Of a stretch of DNA of 33,784 bases, positions 1-7,932 are shown one piece after another (position 1 is the first letter of the stretch; each line of letters opens with the position of its first letter). Under the pieces are notes generated by a model, which saw only the letters and a list, made by a program, of their open reading frames with translations, ran no database searches and was not told the DNA's origin. Origin of the DNA: Pelagibacteraceae bacterium AG-325-J13 (GTDB lineage Bacteria > Pseudomonadota > Alphaproteobacteria > Pelagibacterales > Pelagibacteraceae); contig QBYL01000007.1 in the NCBI GenBank assembly GCA_003282835.1, positions 1 to 33,784 of the forward strand. The letters are read 5' to 3'. Both the position numbers and the translations under genes were made by a program.

Positions 1-776
1 CCCATCATTTTAGCAAAGTCATCATCAATTTTATTATCTTTAGACTCTTTTATATTTTTAATGCTACATTTAAATATTGTTTTTTTGTTTGCTAATTCTT
101 TTTTTGGATGATTAGGAGGCAAAGTTGCTCTTACTTCTTTAACATCGTTTTTCTTTACGTCAATTAACTGTTCGTCAAATCCTTTAAGAAATAAATCTTT
201 CCCAAGCTCAATTTGCACACCTTTGCCTTCACTGCCTTCAAATATCTTTCCATCAACTGTAGCTGAATAATCAAAAGTTACCTGATCTCCTTTTTTTGCT
301 TTTTCATTGTCTTTTTTTTCTTTAAACTGCTTATTCTGAATTGAAATTTCTTTTATCTTTTCGTCAACTAATTTACTCTCAACTTTAACTTTGTATTCTG
401 TCGCTTTATATTTTTCAAAAGAGTTTAATTTAATTTCTGGAAGAGAATCAATTTGTAATTCATAGTTTAAATCTTTGCCTTCTCCAAAAGTTTTTAAGTC
501 TATTTTTGGTTGACCAGCAATTTTAATTTTTTTTTCTTCAATTGCTTGTCTAGATGTTTCGCGAAGTATTTTGTCTATAACTTCACCATAAATTGATTTG
601 CCAAATTGACTTTTTATTACTGAGATAGGAACCTTGCCGACTCTGAAACCTTTTAAAGAAACCTCTTTTTGTATCTCACTTAATCTTTCTTCCAATTTCT
701 TCTCTATAGATTTTTTATCTACAATTATTGATAAAGTAGTTCTTAAACCTTTTTTTGATTGAATTACTGTTTTCAT
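1..776 (-). CDS. tig: Trigger factor, N-terminal part (cut by window edge)
   Basis: Ribosome-bound chaperone and peptidyl-prolyl isomerase that meets nascent chains at the tunnel exit. About 258 codons are visible from an ATG at 776; the gene continues beyond base 1. The ribosome-docking signature GFRVGKVP lies at residues 43-50, where the family has GFRxGKxP. An FKBP-like region follows after about residue 160, with KKGDQVTFDYSATVDGKIF and an ELGKDLFLKGFDEQL stretch. The start sits only 7 nt after the encoded CCA of tRNA-Leu, with no Shine-Dalgarno sequence in that gap, so the mRNA 5' end is probably set by tRNA processing or read-through (inference). Family assignment is secure; the C-terminal substrate-binding part is outside the window. 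Confidence 0.95.
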   Translation of the reverse strand, partial: MKTVIQSKKGLRTTLSIIVDKKSIEKKLEERLSEIQKEVSLKGFRVGKVPISVIKSQFGKSIYGEVIDKILRETSRQAIEEKKIKIAGQPKIDLKTFGEGKDLNYELQIDSLPEIKLNSFEKYKATEYKVKVESKLVDEKIKEISIQNKQFKEKKDNEKAKKGDQVTFDYSATVDGKIFEGSEGKGVQIELGKDLFLKGFDEQLIDVKKNDVKEVRATLPPNHPKKELANKKTIFKCSIKNIKESKDNKIDDDFAKMM

Positions 777-783
777 AATTTTT

Positions 784-868
784 TGGTGGGCAAGAAGAGA
801 CTCGAACTCTTAAGCCTTGCGGCACTGGTTTCTAAGACCAGCGCGTATACCAATTCCGCCACTTGCCC
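784..868 (-). tRNA. tRNA-Leu (anticodon UAG), CCA encoded
   Basis: Read on the minus strand, the acceptor arms GGGCAAG (868-862) and CTTGCCC (794-788) pair fully, followed by discriminator A and an encoded CCA (786-784). The anticodon stem CTGGT/ACCAG encloses the loop CTTAGAA, giving anticodon UAG, which reads CUN leucine codons. A long variable arm (TGCCGCAAGGCT region) makes it a class II tRNA, as expected for Leu, and the T arm carries GTTCGAGTC. It lies 26 nt downstream of the phosphoglycosyl transferase stop and 7 nt upstream of tig, all on the same strand, so it may be part of a mixed mRNA/tRNA transcript. Confidence 0.96.
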
Positions 869-894
869 AATTAGTAAAGTTTTTATATATCAAT

Positions 895-1956
895 TTAATT
901 TTTTGTTAAACGATAAAGTCTAATATAGATAATACTATAAATTGTAATCAATGAAAAAAACCAGTACTTGCAAATTAATCCATTGTCAGCAAAAATAATG
1001 CTTGGTCCAACAAATATGAAGAATATCAGATTTATGCTTAGAGATACTAGGTAATTACTTTTATAAGCGCCAAATTTTTTGAAGAAAAATTTATAAACTA
1101 GCATGTGTAGATGTTCTTGGTCTGGATGAAAGGGTGACTTATTTTGTTGAATTTTTCTTAAAAAAGAGAAAAAGACCTCAAAAAATAAATAAAATAATAA
1201 AATACAAAAAAAGAAAGATGATATTTGTGGATTCAAATTGTTAGTAATGATGGTGTTTAACGCAACTAAAGATCCATAAAGATAAGAACCGCTGTCACCT
1301 AAAAACATTTTAGCTTTTGGAAAATTAAACAAAAGAAATGAGATTAATATAATAATTTGAGCAGTTATCAAAAATGAAAATTCTATTTGATTATTTTTAA
1401 GATTAATCGCTAACAAAAGTGAGTTTATTATAATTAAATTAATAACTAAGAGGCCATTAAAACCATCAACTAAATTTGCACCATTTATTATAAATAAAAA
1501 ACATAGTAAAACAAAAATTGTCGAAAATATTTTATTTTCTAGTATGTAATTTAAAAAAACTAAATCTATGTGTTCAATTTCAATTGAAAGCGTAAGTATA
1601 TACACTGTCAAGAAAACTGCCATTAAAGCAAGTCTCTTTTTTGGATTGATTTGAATTTTTACATCATCCAAATAACCTAATAAAAACAAACTTAGACAAA
1701 CAAATATATATTCATAAAGTAAAGTAGAATAAAGAATATAATAAATAATAAAAAATAAAATTAAGCTAATTACACTAGCAATGCCTCCACATCTAGAAAT
1801 TGGTTCATCATGAAATGCTTGAGGCTTCACAAAGTCTTTATCTAAAAGAACATTGCTAAAAAAACTCTCTGAAAACTTGTTTGTAATTAAAAATATGAAA
1901 AATGTTAGGAATGCAAAAACAGATAAAAAACTTGTTTCAATCATATCAGTTTGCAT
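895..1956 (-). CDS. WecA/MraY-family undecaprenyl-phosphate sugar-1-phosphate transferase
   Basis: Membrane glycosyltransferase (family 4) that transfers a sugar-1-phosphate from a UDP-sugar to undecaprenyl phosphate, the first step of a surface polysaccharide or O-antigen. The 353 residues form roughly ten hydrophobic segments. Family motifs in order: HDEPISRCGG (49-58), the Mg-binding DD pair (97-98), NLVDGFNG (161-168), FLGDSGS (218-224) and DQEHLHML (279-286). The last corresponds to the HIH-type sugar-specificity loop of WecA/TagO/WbpL enzymes and is unlike MraY, so this is probably not the peptidoglycan MraY (inference). The start ATG lies 1 nt after the stop of the upstream transporter gene; a second ATG four codons in is possible. 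The exact UDP-sugar cannot be read from sequence. Confidence 0.88.
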   Translation of the reverse strand: MQTDMIETSFLSVFAFLTFFIFLITNKFSESFFSNVLLDKDFVKPQAFHDEPISRCGGIASVISLILFFIIYYILYSTLLYEYIFVCLSLFLLGYLDDVKIQINPKKRLALMAVFLTVYILTLSIEIEHIDLVFLNYILENKIFSTIFVLLCFLFIINGANLVDGFNGLLVINLIIINSLLLAINLKNNQIEFSFLITAQIIILISFLLFNFPKAKMFLGDSGSYLYGSLVALNTIITNNLNPQISSFFFCILLFYLFFEVFFSFLRKIQQNKSPFHPDQEHLHMLVYKFFFKKFGAYKSNYLVSLSINLIFFIFVGPSIIFADNGLICKYWFFSLITIYSIIYIRLYRLTKN

Positions 1957-1957
1957 T

Positions 1958-2845
1958 TTATTTTTTATAACCTTTATTATTTTTTTTTACTATATAAATC
2001 CCTAATATTATTATAATCAATGATATTAAAACTCGCCAAGTTATTATTTCATCCATAAGAAAATATCCAAATATTACACCAAAAATAGGAATTAAATAAG
2101 CAACCTGAGTTTGAAAGACTAAACCATTTACAGTTAAAATTCTAAACCTTATAAGCCAAGCTAAACCTGTTGCGACAACACCTAGATAAAACAATGCTAA
2201 TGTAGACTCTACAGATGGTGTTGTTGTCCAAGGTGTTTCAAAAACAATTGATAAAGGAAGTAAAAAAATAACTGACCAAAGTGTAGTTGAAGTCGTAACA
2301 TTCTCATTTCCTTTGGTTTTAAGTTTTAAAGTTAAAATTCCCCCAATTGAATAAAAAGTTGATCCAAGAATAGTTATCAAAGCATACAAATAATTATTTT
2401 CGTTAATAATCAATTTGTCAAAAAATAAAAACACTATTCCTGAAAAACCAACCAAAATACCAATAGATTTTAAAAATGTAATTTTTTCGTCATTAGTAAA
2501 AAAGTGAGCAAGTAAAGATCCACTCAAGGGCGTAGTGCTCATTAAAATTGCTGCAAGATAACTATTTATTTGACTAGTCCCAACAGCAATTAAGGTAAAT
2601 GGAATTGTTATATTGCAAAGACCTATAATTGCATAAGGTTTCCAGTTTTTAGTAAATGCTTGGATCTTAATTTTTTTGTACTTGCAAAGTAAGTAAAGAG
2701 GTATGCTAGCGAAAAATACTCTTACCAACGCTAATGTGAATGGGTCATATGAGTAAGTTGCAATTTTAATATTGAAAAAAGACGATCCCCAAATTATCCC
2801 TAAAATGGTAAGTAAAATCACATCAATTGATTTAGCTTCTCTCAT
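1958..2845 (-). CDS. EamA (DMT superfamily) inner-membrane transporter
   Basis: A 295-residue protein with about ten hydrophobic helices arranged as two EamA repeats, the usual length for the 10-TMS drug/metabolite transporter family. The N-terminal repeat has the typical GIIWGSSFFNIKIA start, followed by FTLALVRVFFASIPLYLLC. A second LALFYLGVVATGLAWLIRF block and a basic tail (IVKKNNKGYKK) close the protein. Family members export or import amino acids, nucleotide derivatives and other small metabolites; the substrate cannot be inferred here. It is the first gene of a minus-strand unit running into the phosphoglycosyl transferase with a 1-nt gap, and it is divergent from glnA across 130 bp. 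Confidence 0.85.
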   Translation of the reverse strand: MREAKSIDVILLTILGIIWGSSFFNIKIATYSYDPFTLALVRVFFASIPLYLLCKYKKIKIQAFTKNWKPYAIIGLCNITIPFTLIAVGTSQINSYLAAILMSTTPLSGSLLAHFFTNDEKITFLKSIGILVGFSGIVFLFFDKLIINENNYLYALITILGSTFYSIGGILTLKLKTKGNENVTTSTTLWSVIFLLPLSIVFETPWTTTPSVESTLALFYLGVVATGLAWLIRFRILTVNGLVFQTQVAYLIPIFGVIFGYFLMDEIITWRVLISLIIIILGIYIVKKNNKGYKK

Positions 2846-2886
2846 TTCAAGCGGTGATTGTATCTATGTATAAAACGCATATCAGG

Positions 2887-2906
2887 TATATAATTTTAAT
2901 TATATA
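2887..2906. repeat. AT-only perfect inverted repeat in glnA/transporter intergenic region
   Basis: TATATAATT and its exact complement AATTATATA are separated by TT. It lies in the 130-bp gap (2846-2975) between the divergent transporter gene and glnA, about 70 bp upstream of the glnA ATG. It also contains a TATAAT hexamer (2889-2894). It could be an operator, part of a promoter, or chance in AT-rich DNA. I saw no recognisable glutamine riboswitch or sigma-54 GG-N10-GC promoter in this gap. Confidence 0.35.
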
Positions 2907-2975
2907 TTTAAAAAAACTAGAGTATATATGTTCTTGTGTGCTAGATAGCAATTATAAACTTTTAAATACAAAACA

Positions 2976-4382
2976 ATGAGCTCTAAAAATATCCTAAAAC
3001 TGATTAAAGAAAAACAGGTCGAATTTTTAGACCTAAGATTTACAGATCCAAAAGGGAAGCTTCAACATTTAACGATGGACACTACCGTTGTAGACGAAGA
3101 TTTGCTAAACAATGGTGTTTTTTTTGATGGCTCATCAATTGCTGGTTGGAAGGCAATCAATGAGTCCGACATGATATTAAAGCCAGATCTTGATAGACCT
3201 ATAATTGATCCTTTTAATTCGCATACAACACTAAATTTATTTTGTGATATTTTAGACGCTGTAAAAAAGACGCCTTATGAAAGAGACCCAAGAGGAACTG
3301 CAAAAAAAGCTGAAGCTTATTTAAAAAAAACAGGAATAGGTGATAAATCTTTTTTTGGTCCAGAACCAGAATTTTTTGTTTTTGATGACGTTAGATTTAA
3401 AAATGATATGAACGAAACTAGTTTTAGCATTGATAGTTCAGAGGGACCTTATAATACAGGAAAAAAATATGAGAACGGCAATATGGGTCATAGGCCGACA
3501 ATTAAAGGAGGTTACTTTCCAGTGCCACCAGTTGACAGCGCTCAAGACATGAGAGGTGAATATTTAAAAGCTTTAAAAGATATGGGTGTAAAGGTTGAAA
3601 AACATCATCATGAGGTAGCGCCTAGTCAACATGAACTTGGCATGTATTTCGGAACTTTAACAAATATGGCAGATAATCTTCAACTTTATAAATACGCCGT
3701 TCAAATGGTAACTCATTCTTTCGGTAAAACTGCAACATTTATGCCGAAGCCTGTTAAAGGCGATAATGGTTCAGGGATGCACTGTCACCAATCTATATGG
3801 AAAGGTAATACTCCTCTTTTCATGGGTAAAGAGTATGCAGGATTATCTAAAGCAGCATTATACTATATAGGTGGTATTTTAAAACACGCTAAAGCTATTA
3901 ATGCATTTGCTAACGCTACTACAAATAGCTACAAAAGATTAATTCCAGGATTTGAAGCTCCAGTAATTTTAGCATATTCAGCTAGAAATAGATCTGCGTC
4001 ATGCAGAATACCTATTATTATGAATCCTAAAGCAGCCAGAATGGAGATTAGATTTCCCGATGCTGCGGGCAACCCGTATTTAACTTTTGCCTCGATGCTT
4101 ATGGCAGGAATAGACGGCATAAAAAATAAAATTGATCCGGGTAAATCGTTTGATCAAGATCTTTATACCTTGTCTGAAGATGAAGTTAAAAAGTTACCTA
4201 CAGTATGTGGCTCTCTAAGAGAAGCTATGGAAAATTTAGATAAAGATAGAAAGTTTTTAACAGCTGGAGGGGTATTCACAGACGATCAAATTGATGCCTA
4301 TATTGATTTAAAATTTCAAGAAATCTATAAATTTGAACATACACCTCATCCCATTGAGTTTGAGATGTATTATAGTGGTTAA
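2976..4382 (+). CDS. glnA: Glutamine synthetase, type I
   Basis: Cytoplasmic dodecameric enzyme making glutamine from glutamate, ammonium and ATP; the main ammonium entry point. The 468 residues match the usual type I-beta length. Visible motifs: DGSS (51-54), the metal-site GPEPEFFVF (128-136), HHEVAPSQHE (211-220), ATP/glutamate-site NGSGMHCHQS (264-273), NRSASCRIP (338-346) and RFPDAAGNPYL (359-369). The adenylylation tyrosine is present as DLY at exactly residue 397, as in enteric enzymes, so GlnE-type covalent control is possible (inference; glnE and glnB are not in this window). It is a stand-alone plus-strand gene whose end lies 12 bp from the convergent end of the suf operon. A TATAAA candidate -10 lies at 2953-2958, but I found no convincing -35. 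Confidence 0.98.
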   Translation: MSSKNILKLIKEKQVEFLDLRFTDPKGKLQHLTMDTTVVDEDLLNNGVFFDGSSIAGWKAINESDMILKPDLDRPIIDPFNSHTTLNLFCDILDAVKKTPYERDPRGTAKKAEAYLKKTGIGDKSFFGPEPEFFVFDDVRFKNDMNETSFSIDSSEGPYNTGKKYENGNMGHRPTIKGGYFPVPPVDSAQDMRGEYLKALKDMGVKVEKHHHEVAPSQHELGMYFGTLTNMADNLQLYKYAVQMVTHSFGKTATFMPKPVKGDNGSGMHCHQSIWKGNTPLFMGKEYAGLSKAALYYIGGILKHAKAINAFANATTNSYKRLIPGFEAPVILAYSARNRSASCRIPIIMNPKAARMEIRFPDAAGNPYLTFASMLMAGIDGIKNKIDPGKSFDQDLYTLSEDEVKKLPTVCGSLREAMENLDKDRKFLTAGGVFTDDQIDAYIDLKFQEIYKFEHTPHPIEFEMYYSG

Positions 4383-4394
4383 ATTTAAAACACA

Positions 4395-4730
4395 TTAAAT
4401 CTTAAAAGATTCTCCACATCCACATCGCTCTGTTTCATTCGGATTATTAAAAACAAATTGTGATGAAAAATTTTCTTTTTTGTAGTCCATTTCTGTTCCA
4501 AGCAAATATATTATTGCTTTAGGGTCTATTAATACTTTAACTCCCTTATCTTCAATTACTTCTTCATTTGGTTTAACTTCAGAGGCATATTCCATTACAT
4601 AGGACATTCCAGCGCAGCCACCTGATTTTACTCCGACTCTAACACCTATTGTAGTCTTCTGAGCTTGAGCCATAATTTTTTTAATTCTATTTGCAGCGTT
4701 TTCGCTAATCTTAATTATTTCTTTACTCAT
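4395..4730 (-). CDS. sufA: A-type Fe-S carrier protein (SufA/IscA family)
   Basis: Small HesB/IscA-like protein that receives Fe-S clusters from the SufBCD scaffold and passes them to apo-targets. It has 111 residues, normal for the family. The three cluster-ligand cysteines are all present: C39 in SGGCAGMSY, and C103 and C105 in ERCGCGESF. It is the last gene of the suf operon; its ATG overlaps the stop of sufT by 4 nt (ATGA), implying translational coupling. The name sufA rather than iscA or erpA rests on its position in the operon. Confidence 0.95.
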   Translation of the reverse strand: MSKEIIKISENAANRIKKIMAQAQKTTIGVRVGVKSGGCAGMSYVMEYASEVKPNEEVIEDKGVKVLIDPKAIIYLLGTEMDYKKENFSSQFVFNNPNETERCGCGESFKI

Positions 4731-5029
4731 AAATTTAGTTCAAGTTTTGCAGCTTCAGACATTTTATCCTTAGTCCAAGGTGGATCCCAAACAAGTTTGA
4801 GATCAACGTCGTTAACTTCCTCAAGACTTAATATATTATTTTTAACCATCTTTGGCAAACTGTCTGCAACTGGACAGTTGGGTGTTGTAAGGGTCATATC
4901 AATAACAACTTTTTGACCATCAATTATCTCTATATTATAAATTAGACCTAATTCGTAAATATTTACTGGAATCTCTGGATCGTAAATCTTCTTTATTTCT
5001 GCTATAATTTTTTCTTTTAAATTGTTCAT
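4727..5029 (-). CDS. sufT: SufT, MIP18/DUF59 Fe-S assembly factor
   Basis: A 100-residue DUF59 (MIP18/PaaD-like) protein, an auxiliary Fe-S maturation factor often encoded in suf operons. Signatures: DPEIPVNIYELGLIY (17-31), MTLTTPNCPVADSLP with the conserved C52, and the C-terminal WDPPWT...MSEAAKLEL typical of suf-linked members. It starts 2 nt after the sufU stop and overlaps sufA by 4 nt. A PaaD-type role in phenylacetate degradation is unlikely because every neighbour is a suf gene. Its precise biochemical action is not settled for the family. Confidence 0.92.
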   Translation of the reverse strand: MNNLKEKIIAEIKKIYDPEIPVNIYELGLIYNIEIIDGQKVVIDMTLTTPNCPVADSLPKMVKNNILSLEEVNDVDLKLVWDPPWTKDKMSEAAKLELNL

Positions 5030-5031
5030 CT

Positions 5032-5475
5032 TTAATTTTTTTTATCAAATGCTGACAAAAGTGTATGCCAAGCCATAGTTGCACATTTTATTCTCATCGG
5101 AAACTCTTGCACTCCTGACAATGAAGAGATTGTTGTAATCTGATCTTCTGACAGACTATTAAGAGTTATTTTAGTTTTATTTTTGAGCATATTTAAAAAA
5201 TCATCAGCAACTTTTTTTGAAATTTGTAAATTTTTTCCTTTAAGCGTATCTGTCAAAATTGACGCTGATGCAAGTGAAATAGCGCAACCCTCACCTTCAA
5301 AAGAAAGTCCTGAAATATTTTTATTACTATCTAGTTTTAAATAAATGTGAACTTTATCACCACAAAGAGGATTATGAGCTTTAGCATCGTGGCTATATCC
5401 CTCACACTTTCCTTTGTTACGAGGATTTTTTGCATGATCTAAAATTATTTCTTGATATAATTCTTTTAATTCCAT
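5032..5475 (-). CDS. sufU: SufU-like NifU/IscU-family protein
   Basis: A 147-residue IscU-fold protein. Metal-site residues are conserved: C38 and D40 in LCGDKV, C64 in GEGCAIS, and C131 in RIKCATMAW. The insertion between the second and third cysteines, longer than in IscU (about 66 residues from C64 to C131), is the SufU hallmark. In characterised SufU proteins the site binds Zn and the protein takes sulfur from SufS rather than acting as a scaffold. Its place immediately downstream of sufS (no gap) supports that role here. No sufE is seen in the operon, so SufU is the likely sulfur acceptor (inference). Confidence 0.92.
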   Translation of the reverse strand: MELKELYQEIILDHAKNPRNKGKCEGYSHDAKAHNPLCGDKVHIYLKLDSNKNISGLSFEGEGCAISLASASILTDTLKGKNLQISKKVADDFLNMLKNKTKITLNSLSEDQITTISSLSGVQEFPMRIKCATMAWHTLLSAFDKKN

Positions 5476-6690
5476 TTAAATTTCAAAAACTTTCTTACAT
5501 TTATTTATTGACTCACATAATATATCAATATCTTCTTTACTATTATAAATCCCAATTGAAGCTCTAGCTGATGCAGAAATTCCAAGTTTGTCATGCAGTA
5601 TTTGGCAACAATGATGTCCAGCTCTTATTGCAACACCATCATCATCTAGAATAGTTGCGATATCATGAGGATGTATACCTTCAATAGTAAAAGACATTAT
5701 AGATGCTCTTTTTTTTGGGTTTCCAATAATTTTAATAGAATTATTTTTCTTCAGCTGCTCAATGCCGTACTCGAGAATTTCATTTTCATGACTTTCAATA
5801 TTCTTTATTCCAAGATTTTTAAAAAAACTAATTGATTTTGCAAAAGCAACCACTTCAGCTGTTTGCATGGTGCCAGCTTCAAATTTTGTAGGAGAATCAG
5901 CATAAGTAATTTTATCTTTCTTGACCTCGCTAATCATTCCCCCACCACCTTGGTATGGTGGCATTTTATCTAACCATTTTTTTTTACCATATAGAATACC
6001 TAGGCCATTTGGGCCATACATTTTGTGGCAAGAAATAGCATAAAAATCACAATCAAGATCTTGTACATCAATAGAAGTGTGAGGGGCGCCTTGAGTTCCA
6101 TCTATCAAAACTGGGATATTTTTTGATTTAGCCAGATCTATAATTTTTTTCACAGGCATCACAGTTCCTGTAACGTTTGAAATATGGGTGAATGCGATCA
6201 TCTTAGTTTTGTTAGAAATTTTATTTCTGAATTCATCTATATTTACGTCTCCATTTTCATCTACAGAAGCAAATTTGATAATAGCTCCTTTTTTTTTTAA
6301 GTAATGCCATGGCACATAGTTTGAATGATGTTCAAGTTCTGTTAACAAAATTTCATCTCCAGAGTTTATAAATGATTCTCCGAATGCAGTAGCAACTAAA
6401 TTAATTGCCTCCGTTGCTCCTTTAGTAAAAATAATTTCTTCTCTATATTTGGCGTTTATATAGTTTTTGACTTTATCTCGTGTTTCTTCAAATTTATTTG
6501 TTGCTTTAACAGCAAGAGTATGAACGCTTCTTCCAACGTTAGAAAATTCTGTTTCATAGAATTTTGAAATTTCATCTATAACAACCTTTGGTTTTTGAGA
6601 AGAATTTGCACTGTCTAAATAAACTAATGGTTTACCTTTAATCTTTTGCTTAAATATAGGAAATTCTGTCTTTATATCTTTAATTATCAT
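5476..6690 (-). CDS. sufS: Cysteine desulfurase, SufS type
   Basis: PLP enzyme that removes sulfur from cysteine as an enzyme-bound persulfide for Fe-S assembly. It has 404 residues, normal for group II desulfurases. PLP-site features: H121-H122 after TELE, D197 in VLIDGTQG, and Schiff-base lysine K223 in ISCHKMYGPNG. The reactive cysteine lies in RAGHHCCQI (C361, or the adjacent C362) on the short loop typical of SufS. The GGGGMI segment near 248-253 is also typical. Its start overlaps the sufD stop by 4 nt, and its stop abuts the sufU start. Confidence 0.96.
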   Translation of the reverse strand: MIIKDIKTEFPIFKQKIKGKPLVYLDSANSSQKPKVVIDEISKFYETEFSNVGRSVHTLAVKATNKFEETRDKVKNYINAKYREEIIFTKGATEAINLVATAFGESFINSGDEILLTELEHHSNYVPWHYLKKKGAIIKFASVDENGDVNIDEFRNKISNKTKMIAFTHISNVTGTVMPVKKIIDLAKSKNIPVLIDGTQGAPHTSIDVQDLDCDFYAISCHKMYGPNGLGILYGKKKWLDKMPPYQGGGGMISEVKKDKITYADSPTKFEAGTMQTAEVVAFAKSISFFKNLGIKNIESHENEILEYGIEQLKKNNSIKIIGNPKKRASIMSFTIEGIHPHDIATILDDDGVAIRAGHHCCQILHDKLGISASARASIGIYNSKEDIDILCESINKCKKVFEI

Positions 6691-7931
6691 TTTATTTGAC
6701 TTGTGAGCTTAGTTTGTAAAAATTTCTTAATAGCGGTGCTTTTAATAGTATCAATAGATTCACTTAAAAACCCCTCTACTAAAAGTTTCGTGGACTCTAT
6801 CTTATTTAAACCTCTGGACATTAAATAATAAATTGATTCTTCATCTATACTTCCTGAAGAAGACCCATGAGAACATTTAACATCATCAGCATAAATTTCT
6901 AATTCTGGTTTGGAATCAAATTCTGAGTTTTCACTTAACAAAATGGCTTTACTTAATTGGTATGCATCAGTCTTTTGTGCGATGTCTTTAACGTAAATTT
7001 TTCCTTGATAAACTCCTTTGCTTTCACCGCTCACTACTTTTTTAACCTTTTGATAGCTTTTACAATTTGGAGCTAAGTGATTAACTTTAGTTTTGATTTC
7101 TTGATGGTCATTTTGATCAAGGAACGTTGCAGCAATTATTTTACATTCACTTTCATCTCCTGATAAGTCATATTCTAGATCAAATTTATTAAATTTTGGC
7201 CCAGACGGAAATATATGTGATGAATAGTTGGATCTTTTTGATAGTTTATACCTTGCAAATTTATGAAAATAACCATCATTTACGTTATCCTGTAAGTAAA
7301 TATTTTTTAATACTGCGGATTCCTCAAGCACTGTTTCTTCGTATGTATTAGAAAAGAATTTTTTACTTGAACTTACTATTATAAAATTAATTATATGTAA
7401 TTCTGAATTTTTAGATAATTTAATTTTATTTCTAATATTTAAAAAATTTTCATTAAGTTCACTACTAAAATAATTATAAATTACGAGAACTTTTTTAAAT
7501 TTATAATCTTTATTTATATTTAGGGAATAACCTTTTTCCGATAAAGCATGATTGAGATAAATTAAAGAGTTGTTTTCATTTTTTTTTGAAAAGTCCTCAT
7601 TTTTAAATTGCGTTAGATTAATTTTATCTTTGTCTTCATATTTAAAATCACTTGATACAACTTCACCATTACTTACTAATATATAGTTGTGTTCTAAATC
7701 TTTTATAAATTCAACGTTTTGATTTTTAGACTTTACACTCTCAAAATTAAATTTGTTAAAATTTTTTGAAAATATTTCATTTACGTCAGAAAACTTCCAG
7801 TCCTCATCTCTTTTTGAAGGTAACCCTAATCTATTGAAAATGTCTAAACAATTTTTTCTATAGGTTTCTTCAGATTTTGTTAATGTTTTCAATCTCTTAA
7901 TCTCAAATCTATCTATTATTTTATTTATCAT
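6687..7931 (-). CDS. sufD: SufBCD scaffold subunit SufD
   Basis: Partner of SufB in the SufBC2D scaffold on which Fe-S clusters are built. It has 414 residues with a poorly conserved N-terminal half and the conserved beta-helix C-terminal half. The functional histidine is visible as H355 in DVKCSHGSSSGSID, equivalent to the E. coli SufD histidine needed for iron and cluster formation, with a nearby C353. The N-terminal GLPSKRDEDWKFSDV motif (36-50) is the typical SufD entry sequence. It sits 1 nt after sufC and overlaps sufS by 4 nt. Confidence 0.95.
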   Translation of the reverse strand: MINKIIDRFEIKRLKTLTKSEETYRKNCLDIFNRLGLPSKRDEDWKFSDVNEIFSKNFNKFNFESVKSKNQNVEFIKDLEHNYILVSNGEVVSSDFKYEDKDKINLTQFKNEDFSKKNENNSLIYLNHALSEKGYSLNINKDYKFKKVLVIYNYFSSELNENFLNIRNKIKLSKNSELHIINFIIVSSSKKFFSNTYEETVLEESAVLKNIYLQDNVNDGYFHKFARYKLSKRSNYSSHIFPSGPKFNKFDLEYDLSGDESECKIIAATFLDQNDHQEIKTKVNHLAPNCKSYQKVKKVVSGESKGVYQGKIYVKDIAQKTDAYQLSKAILLSENSEFDSKPELEIYADDVKCSHGSSSGSIDEESIYYLMSRGLNKIESTKLLVEGFLSESIDTIKSTAIKKFLQTKLTSQIK

Positions 7932-7932
7932 C

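Noticed and set aside
3929-4120. Small minus-strand open frame opposite glnA
   Set aside because: It is the complement of conserved glutamine synthetase motifs, so its openness is a codon-use by-product.
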